Source: Bacteroidaceae bacterium (lineage in GTDB: Bacteria; Bacteroidota; Bacteroidia; Bacteroidales; Bacteroidaceae). From it: a stretch of 46,735 nt of DNA. The notes under the pieces are model-generated. The model saw nothing but the letters and a program-made list of their open reading frames with translations. It was not told where the DNA came from and ran no database searches. A program made the translations under genes and the position numbers. This document shows, piece after piece, positions 42,012-46,735 of the stretch. Numbering within the stretch: the first letter of the stretch is position 1; each line of letters opens with the position of its first letter. The stretch is from contig CAAGDO010000013.1 in assembly GCA_900768625.1 (NCBI GenBank), forward strand, positions 1 to 46,735. Direction: 5' to 3'.

Positions 42012-42051
42012 CAAAGTTAACCCATTAATTAGAAATAACTTTGTAGCTTTG
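42012..42051. promoter_or_regulatory. Overlapping divergent -7 elements, tamL and rRNA methyltransferase
   Basis: The minus strand reads TAACTTTG at 42012-42019 (toward tamL). The plus strand reads TAACTTTG at 42036-42043 and TAGCTTTG at 42044-42051 (toward the methyltransferase gene). All match TAnnTTTG, but clear -33 partners are missing. The spacing would make the two promoters interfere with each other. Confidence 0.45.
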
Positions 42052-42223
42052 CGTGAAATTTTTGACGGTGGCGGAAAGAACCGGTCCTTCGCAAGCCTCC
42101 TCCGGCCCAATCTGGCAACTGAAAACGCGCCTGATGACCGCTGGCGTGAGGAATCTTTTGCCTCGTTCCTCTTCCTTCATTCCATCTGTCGTCACGCTCC
42201 CATTCATTTTTTTCCCCCCCCAC

Positions 42224-43009
42224 ATGATCAGCAAGAACACCATCAAGCATATCCATTCCCTTTCGCTCAAGAAATTCCGCACCGCGACGGGTACCTTCGT
42301 GGCCGAAGGCCCCAAGGCCACGGCAGACCTCCTCCCGCTCCTTCCTTGCGAGGCGCTCTACGTCACGCCCGACGGGCTCCGCCATCTCGAGGCCAAGGGC
42401 ATGCTTCAGCAAGCTGTGAGCCGTCCGCAGTTGGTGGAGGTGAGCCAGTCGGAACTGGAGCGTCTGTCGCTGCTCAAGGCACCGCGTGAGATGTTGGGCG
42501 TGTTTGAAATGCCCCAAGGCGAAGACCGGCGGGCGGAACTTGTACAAGTGGCCCAAAGCCAACTCTGCCTTGCTCTTGACGGTGTGCAGGACCCCGGCAA
42601 TCTGGGGACCATCATCCGCATTGCAGACTGGTTCGGCATAGAGCATATTTTCGCCTCTCCCGACACCGCCGACGCCTATGCCCCCAAGGTCGTGCAAGCC
42701 ACGATGGGAGCCATTGGGCGGGTCCGGATCCACTATCTCCCCCTGGCCGGTTTCCTCTGCGAATGCAGCAACGAAGTCCCGGTCTACGGCACCTTCCTCA
42801 ATGGCGAGAACATCCACGCCAAACAGCTGGCCACGCATGGCATCATCGTCATGGGCAATGAGGGCAAGGGCATCACGCCCGAAGTCGGAGCGTGCGTCAG
42901 CGAGCGCCTCTTCATTCCCAATTATCCTGCTGGCCGGGCAACGAGTGAAAGCCTGAATGTGGCCGTGGCCACAGCCATCATCTGCTCTGAATTCCGCAGA
43001 AGAGCCTGA
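42224..43009 (+). CDS. SpoU/TrmH-family RNA methyltransferase
   Basis: SPOUT methyltransferases of this family 2'-O-methylate ribose in 23S rRNA or tRNA. From the ATG at 42224 the protein is 261 aa: an N-terminal L30e-like substrate-binding part with KKFRTATGTFVAEGPK, then the knotted SPOUT domain with LDGVQDPGNLGTIIR, MGNEGKGI and IPNYPAGRATSESLNVAVA, which bind SAM. The exact target base cannot be read from sequence. It starts right after a T7C8 homopolymer tract. The divergent tamL neighbour is, as I recall, common in Bacteroidales. The family 2 glycosyltransferase follows by 97 nt. Confidence 0.92.
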   Translation: MISKNTIKHIHSLSLKKFRTATGTFVAEGPKATADLLPLLPCEALYVTPDGLRHLEAKGMLQQAVSRPQLVEVSQSELERLSLLKAPREMLGVFEMPQGEDRRAELVQVAQSQLCLALDGVQDPGNLGTIIRIADWFGIEHIFASPDTADAYAPKVVQATMGAIGRVRIHYLPLAGFLCECSNEVPVYGTFLNGENIHAKQLATHGIIVMGNEGKGITPEVGACVSERLFIPNYPAGRATSESLNVAVATAIICSEFRRRA

Positions 43010-43106
43010 CGCCTTCCCTTGCCCGAAGCGTGGCAACCGATTCCGGTGAAAGCCTTTCTGCCACGAAAAATGAATCCAACACACACACACCCATATCCAA
43101 ACGAAA

Positions 43107-44384
43107 ATGTCAGAACCAAGCGAATTTTTCAGTTCCGTCCTCTTCGGCGGAATCTGTTGCCTGCTTGCCATTGTCAGCATGGCCATCATTGCCTGTCTGC
43201 GTTGGCGCACCATGTGGATGGCAACAAAGGCAGCCCGGGCCGCTTCTTCAAGGATAACCCCCGAGAGCGATGCCGAGCCCTCCTCCCGTCGTCGTCCGCC
43301 GTTTTTGAGCATCGTCATCCCGACGTTGAACGACGCGGAAGTCCTTGAGACCCATCTGCCCCGGTTCCTCAAGCAAACGAGCCGTGAACCCTTTGAAGTC
43401 ATCGTGGCCGACCAAGGGTCCACGGATGCCACGACCGACCTCATCGAACGTCTGCAGACAACCTGTCCCCATCTCCGCAGCACCTTCATCCCCGATTCCT
43501 CCCGCTTCATCGAACTCCGCAAACTTGCCATCACGCTCGGCATTCGCGCAGCGCGCTCCAAATGGGTCATCATCGTCGAGCCCGATTCGCAGCCCGTCTC
43601 CAATGGATGGGTTGCAGCATGGGAGCGCACGCTGACCGACGATGCCGACTTCGTTCTGGCCTATTCCAACTACGATTCCGACCATACCTCCCATGCCCGC
43701 CGCATGATCTTCGAACGCCTCATGCGTCAGGCGCGCCGATATGCCGCCTGGCGCAAGGGAAGGGTCACGGGCAGCGAAACAGGCAACTATGCCGTGCGCC
43801 GCGACTGGTTCATCGGTGAACTGGGCTTTGCCGACAGCCTTTGCGTACCCTTCGGAGAAGATTCCATCTTTGCCTCCCTGCATGCTGAGGCCGGGCGCAC
43901 GTTGGTCACCTTCTCCAGTGCCCTACGCCTTACGCTGGATCTGCCCTCCGAGCGTGAAGCACAAAACCGCCGCGTGTGTGACGAAGAAGTGCGTCGCCAC
44001 CTCAGCCGTTGGAGCCGCATGTGGCAACGTCTCCATCGCTTCGCCGCATGGAGTGCACAGCTGCTCTTCCTCACGATAGCGGTCTATGCCGTCATCCGTA
44101 TTGCCTCCGACATCACCCTTGGCACCTACAGCTCCCAGTTCATCCTCACAGACATCGTGATGACGCTGCTTTCCCTCTTGGGTGTCTCCCTCTCCTGTTT
44201 CATGGCAGGAAGAATGGCTCAGGCGTTCGACGAACCTCCTTTCCAGATGAGCCTCATGGCGCAAGTCGTTCTTGCCCCTTGGCGCACGCTCAGACTGAGA
44301 ATGATGCACTATGCCCGATGGAGAAACTTCGTGAGAAACTACGTCCGTCAGACCGATCCTTCCGCCTCGCGTTCGGATATCTGA
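43107..44384 (+). CDS. Membrane-associated family 2 glycosyltransferase
   Basis: This 425-aa protein has a membrane anchor at about residues 9-31, a GT-A glycosyltransferase domain starting at SIVIPTLND (68-76) and with ADQGSTDAT near 101-109, and two further hydrophobic segments near the C-terminus (about 312-335 and 344-366). The topology resembles cell-surface polysaccharide synthases that transfer sugars to a lipid carrier at the inner membrane. Donor and acceptor cannot be deduced. It may be cotranscribed with the upstream rRNA methyltransferase; its own terminator is at 44509-44554. Confidence 0.85.
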   Translation: MSEPSEFFSSVLFGGICCLLAIVSMAIIACLRWRTMWMATKAARAASSRITPESDAEPSSRRRPPFLSIVIPTLNDAEVLETHLPRFLKQTSREPFEVIVADQGSTDATTDLIERLQTTCPHLRSTFIPDSSRFIELRKLAITLGIRAARSKWVIIVEPDSQPVSNGWVAAWERTLTDDADFVLAYSNYDSDHTSHARRMIFERLMRQARRYAAWRKGRVTGSETGNYAVRRDWFIGELGFADSLCVPFGEDSIFASLHAEAGRTLVTFSSALRLTLDLPSEREAQNRRVCDEEVRRHLSRWSRMWQRLHRFAAWSAQLLFLTIAVYAVIRIASDITLGTYSSQFILTDIVMTLLSLLGVSLSCFMAGRMAQAFDEPPFQMSLMAQVVLAPWRTLRLRMMHYARWRNFVRNYVRQTDPSASRSDI

Positions 44385-44461
44385 GCCTTTAAGCGCGGAC
44401 ACGCCCCAAGTCTCTTCATGCATGTGGCGTACGACAACGCGCCCCCCCATATATGATTTTT

Positions 44462-44505
44462 GTGGAAAAGTCCGGATCATCCATGATGATCCGTATCTTT
44501 TCCGC
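44462..44505. other. Two-part hairpin downstream of the glycosyltransferase gene
   Basis: GTGGAAAAG pairs with CTTTTCCGC (one G-U) and, beyond a small internal loop, CGGATCATC pairs with GATGATCCG around a 3-nt loop. It lies 78 nt past the stop codon and immediately before the terminator at 44509. It may protect the transcript 3' end or be part of the termination region. Confidence 0.5.
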
Positions 44506-44508
44506 GTC

Positions 44509-44554
44509 AGCCCCACCAAGCCTCTCAACGATGCTCAAATGCGTGGGGCTTTTT
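44509..44554 (+). terminator. Rho-independent terminator after the glycosyltransferase gene
   Basis: AGCCCCAC pairs with GTGGGGCT around a 26-nt loop, followed directly by TTTTGGTTT. Confidence 0.65.
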
Positions 44555-44679
44555 GGTTTCCATGCGTTTCCTCTCAAAGACACCGTCTGCACTTTTCTGA
44601 CGAAGGACTGAACGGGAGTTTGAGCTCTTCTGAATGAAAATCAGACGACCTCCATATGATATGGAAGAGACAGACTGGC

Positions 44680-44817
44680 AAGTAGGTGTTCGAAATGAGT
44701 TTCACATTGAAAGTGCGCTGTCGGGATGCAGCTGTTTTCTTCGGCGAGGGTTTCTACGTGTTTTCAATGTGAAAAAAGCACCTATTGATAGTATAAAATA
44801 ATTTTGAACACCTACTT
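44680..44817. repeat. 138-bp MITE-like nested palindromic element
   Basis: The ends are 16-bp inverted repeats with one mismatch (AAGTAGGTGTTCGAAA / TTTTGAACACCTACTT). A second inner pair of 13 bp is perfect (TTTCACATTGAAA at 44700-44712 and TTTCAATGTGAAA at 44762-44774). A degenerate third copy of the end repeat (AAGCACCTATT) lies just inside the right end. There is no reading frame of note inside. I see no clear target-site duplication. The shape fits a non-autonomous transposon or a large structured RNA or DNA element. Confidence 0.6.
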
Positions 44818-45055
44818 AAGCTCGGTCGGATGGTCGTGGACTTTTTTTTCACACAAACACCCTCGGGTATGGGGAATACGCAAATTTTTTAACACCACCC
44901 ATGAAGGGCAGAAACGAAGTGAGGAGGGGAGGAGAGAGAAAAAGTCGGGAACGAATTAAACCTTTAGGGGTGGGCGAAGTCATATAGGTCAGATGATTGG
45001 GGAGCGCACAGTAGCCTCCTTACATCCATGCCTCAAGCAAAAACCCACATTCACC
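44818..45055 (+). promoter_or_regulatory. Gene-free leader with a candidate ECF-type promoter
   Basis: No convincing gene is present. AACCTT at 44959-44964 and GTCATA at 44979-44984, 14 nt apart, resemble the two elements of ECF sigma-factor promoters (GAAC-type -35 and GTC-type -10). The start would lie about 65 nt upstream of the small membrane-protein gene. A 28-codon frame beginning at the ATG at about 44899 is basic and low-complexity and is probably not a gene. Confidence 0.4.
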
Positions 45056-45442
45056 ATGCATATATCCGAAACGAACGCCCATCTGAAGTCCTGCCCCTTT
45101 CATGCGCCGGCTGACTATTTCACGCAACTGGCCGCCCAGGTGATGCTCAAGCTGGATGAGACCCCATGCGAGGGGGAGATCCTTCGCCATAGCTACGCGG
45201 AACGCCCGCTTTGGTTCCGTTCGATACCCTACTGGGGCGTAGCCTGTGTGGCAGTCCTGCTGATGGTGCTGACCCACGTGGCACCCGTCAGAAACGACAG
45301 CGAAGAGGGGGACGGACAGAAGAAGTCTGTGCTTGCACGGGCGACAAACGGCACACAAGAGACAGAAGCCGATATGGCCTTTGACTATTTCACTTCGACC
45401 CATGCTTATGAAACAAACTATGAATACGACGAAATGCCCTAA
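45056..45442 (+). CDS. Small single-pass membrane protein, possibly anti-sigma-like
   Basis: This 128-aa protein has a charged N-terminal part of about 56 residues, one membrane segment at about 57-75 (IPYWGVACVAVLLMVL), and a short acidic C-terminal tail. The N-terminal phrase PFHAPADYFTQL is of a type I associate with small membrane proteins placed after ECF sigma factors in Bacteroidales, where an anti-sigma role is suspected. No sigma gene is present here. It overlaps the next gene by 35 nt, so they are translationally coupled. I chose the ATG at 45056 because earlier in-frame residues do not look coding. Confidence 0.7.
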   Translation: MHISETNAHLKSCPFHAPADYFTQLAAQVMLKLDETPCEGEILRHSYAERPLWFRSIPYWGVACVAVLLMVLTHVAPVRNDSEEGDGQKKSVLARATNGTQETEADMAFDYFTSTHAYETNYEYDEMP

Positions 45443-45968
45443 GCGCGCGTGGTGCGCGTTTCTTGTGGCGCTGATGCTGGCCATGGTGCCATGCGGGTTG
45501 TCCGCTCATGTCCTTCAGCAGGCGAAGCGGGACAACGTATGCGAAAGTGCAGAAAAGGAGCGTCCCCGCGATCCACACAACAAACGCTTCGACAAACAGA
45601 AATTCCAGAACGAACTCAAGCGTTATATCTCCGCCAGAGTGCATCTTTCCTCCGCCGAATCAGCTGCATTCTTCCCCCTTTTCTTCGAAATGAAGGAAAA
45701 GCTCCATGATTTCCGGCGACGCGCAGACCGCATGCTCGAAAATGCAGAAAAGAACGCCACGACCGAAGCAGCCTGCAACCGCATGCTCAATGAATATGCC
45801 AGCGTGAGGAGCAAAGAGCTGAAAGTTGAAGCAGACTATACGAAGCGGTTCAAGCGCATATTGAGTGCAAGAAAGGTCGTTCAAGTCATGACGGCCGAGA
45901 GAATGTTCGGCCGCGAACACTTCCGCAGAATGTTCGGCAAACAGCCCGGCGAAAAGTGCAGACGCTAA
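45408..45968 (+). CDS. Spy/CpxP-like periplasmic protein
   Basis: This 186-aa protein starts with a basic n-region and a hydrophobic signal segment (about 12-30, ending near LSAH). The mature part is highly charged and helical, with FQNELKRYISARVHLSSAESAAFFPLFFEMKEKL-like pattern and arginine-rich C-terminus. That helical, methionine- and charge-rich layout is what I recall for the Spy/CpxP-like proteins that follow ECF sigma and membrane proteins in Bacteroidales. Function may be periplasmic stress sensing or chaperoning. The ATG at 45420 is an equally plausible start. The terminal residues CRR suggest no further domain. Confidence 0.72.
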   Translation: MKQTMNTTKCPKRAWCAFLVALMLAMVPCGLSAHVLQQAKRDNVCESAEKERPRDPHNKRFDKQKFQNELKRYISARVHLSSAESAAFFPLFFEMKEKLHDFRRRADRMLENAEKNATTEAACNRMLNEYASVRSKELKVEADYTKRFKRILSARKVVQVMTAERMFGREHFRRMFGKQPGEKCRR

Positions 45969-46002
45969 AATAAGCCGACGAAAGCAAAAAACGAGCGGAA
46001 AA

Positions 46003-46034
46003 TTTGCGGAAAACCGATATACTTTGTAATTTTG
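46003..46034 (+). promoter_or_regulatory. Promoter of fbaA
   Basis: TTTG (46003-46006), 20 nt, TAATTTTG (46027-46034) matches both consensus elements exactly. It lies 46 nt before the start codon at 46081. Confidence 0.8.
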
Positions 46035-46080
46035 CCGTTGGAAATATTCATTCCAATCCAATTTAACTTATCAAACAATT

Positions 46081-46735
46081 ATGGTAAACTACAAAGAATT
46101 AGGCTTGGTGAACACCCGCGAGATGTTCAAGCGTGCCATCAACGGTGGTTATGCAATCCCCGCTTTCAACTTCAACAACTTGGAACAGCTGCAGGCCATC
46201 ATCAAGGCTTCTTCTGAACTCAAGTCACCGGTGATTCTCCAGGTATCCAAGGGTGCCCGTGCTTATGCCAACGAGACTCTTCTCCGCTACATGGCAGAAG
46301 GCGCTGTTGAATACGCAAAGGAACTCGGCTGCCATCATCCTGAAATCGTGCTCCACCTCGATCACGGTGATAGCTTCGAACTTTGCAAGAACTGCATTGA
46401 CCTCGGTTTCTCTTCAGTGATGATTGACGGTTCTTCACTTCCCTACGACGAGAACGTAGCCCTCACGAAGAAGGTGGTTGACTATGCTCACCAGTTCGAC
46501 GTGACCGTTGAAGGTGAGCTCGGCGTATTGGCAGGTGTTGAAGACGAAGTTGCTTCTGACGTATGCCACTACACCAAGCCCGAAGAAGTGATCGACTTCA
46601 CTTCCAAGACCGGCGTTGACTCTTTGGCCATCTCCATCGGTACTTCACACGGTGCATACAAGTTCACTCCCGAGCAGTGCACCCGCGACCCGAAGACCGG
46701 CAAGCTCGTACCTCCTCCCTTGGCATTCGACATCC
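46081..46735 (+). CDS. fbaA: Class II fructose-bisphosphate aldolase, 5' part
   Basis: FbaA cleaves fructose 1,6-bisphosphate to dihydroxyacetone phosphate and glyceraldehyde 3-phosphate in glycolysis. The first 218 residues are present and the gene runs off the right edge of the window. The start MVNYKELGLVNTREMF and the phrase YAIPAFNFNNLEQLQAI are typical. The zinc ligand region LHLDHGDSFELCKNCID and the GTSHGAYKF motif mark the zinc-dependent class II enzyme. A strong promoter lies immediately upstream, consistent with high expression. The class II group A versus B assignment and the gene symbol are from family memory. Confidence 0.95.
   Translation, partial: MVNYKELGLVNTREMFKRAINGGYAIPAFNFNNLEQLQAIIKASSELKSPVILQVSKGARAYANETLLRYMAEGAVEYAKELGCHHPEIVLHLDHGDSFELCKNCIDLGFSSVMIDGSSLPYDENVALTKKVVDYAHQFDVTVEGELGVLAGVEDEVASDVCHYTKPEEVIDFTSKTGVDSLAISIGTSHGAYKFTPEQCTRDPKTGKLVPPPLAFDI

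Noticed and set aside
43079..43092. AC dinucleotide run before the glycosyltransferase gene, as a possible phase-variation repeat
   Set aside because: It is only about six units long and lies outside the coding frame with no promoter elements nearby, so it is weaker than the T7C8 tract.
42029..43630. Long minus-strand open frame opposite the methyltransferase and glycosyltransferase genes
   Set aside because: Crosses two real genes and their gap; composition is typical of an antisense frame in GC-rich coding DNA.
1..46735. CRISPR arrays, rRNA operons, phage or complete insertion sequences
   Set aside because: No regularly spaced repeats, no rRNA sequence, no integrase, transposase or structural phage genes were seen.

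Overview
The window looks like chromosomal DNA of a member of the Bacteroidota, most likely Bacteroidales and plausibly Prevotellaceae. The clues are promoters of the Bacteroidota type (TTTG, about 20 nt, TAnnTTTG), few Shine-Dalgarno sequences, a lipoprotein TamA homologue (TamL type), an FtsE with the GKVGTGKS P-loop, a DUF1460 lipoprotein, a secreted S9 dipeptidyl-peptidase-like enzyme and a periplasmic GH2 beta-galactosidase. It is mostly core genome. I see no phage, no CRISPR array, no intact insertion sequence and no defence island.

Layout. At 1-594 there is little firm coding: a possible truncated frame at the left edge and a hairpin-bounded stretch with a broken reading frame. Then come mltG (minus), an acyl-CoA synthetase and lptB (plus), an S9 peptidase (plus) and gdhA (plus). 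From 8.9 to 19.6 kb a long minus-strand block carries, in transcription order, dapA, an EamA exporter, clpC, rfbC, lepA, ftsE, lysC and lysA. A tRNA-Lys(CTT) with its own promoter and terminator lies at 19.8 kb. From 20.2 to 30.7 kb, again on the minus strand, lie nadK, an ABC exporter, serS, ruvX, def, a large TPR protein and the beta-galactosidase. From 31 to 37.9 kb on the plus strand come pdxJ, a DJ-1/PfpI protein, recG, uvrB and a DUF1460 lipoprotein. From 38 to 41.9 kb on the minus strand come tamL, a WalJ-like metallo-hydrolase and an SprT-like protein. Then on the plus strand come a SpoU-type rRNA methyltransferase, a family 2 glycosyltransferase, a palindromic MITE-like element, a small membrane protein and Spy-like protein pair, and the 5' part of fbaA, which runs off the window.

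How the genes work together. dapA, lysC and lysA supply the diaminopimelate/lysine pathway, with an EamA exporter next to dapA. mltG, lptB, ftsE and tamL serve the cell envelope and division. recG, uvrB and ruvX serve DNA repair and recombination. lepA, serS, def, tRNA-Lys and the SpoU methyltransferase serve translation. gdhA and fbaA are central metabolism.

No gene cluster here stands out as a clearly new multi-gene system. The points most worth a second look are in the non-coding DNA and at gene edges: the 138-bp nested palindrome at 44680-44817, the broken frame at 131-457, the Spy-like pair under an ECF-like promoter without its sigma gene, the recG start codon sitting on a terminator-like hairpin, and the dyad upstream of gdhA.
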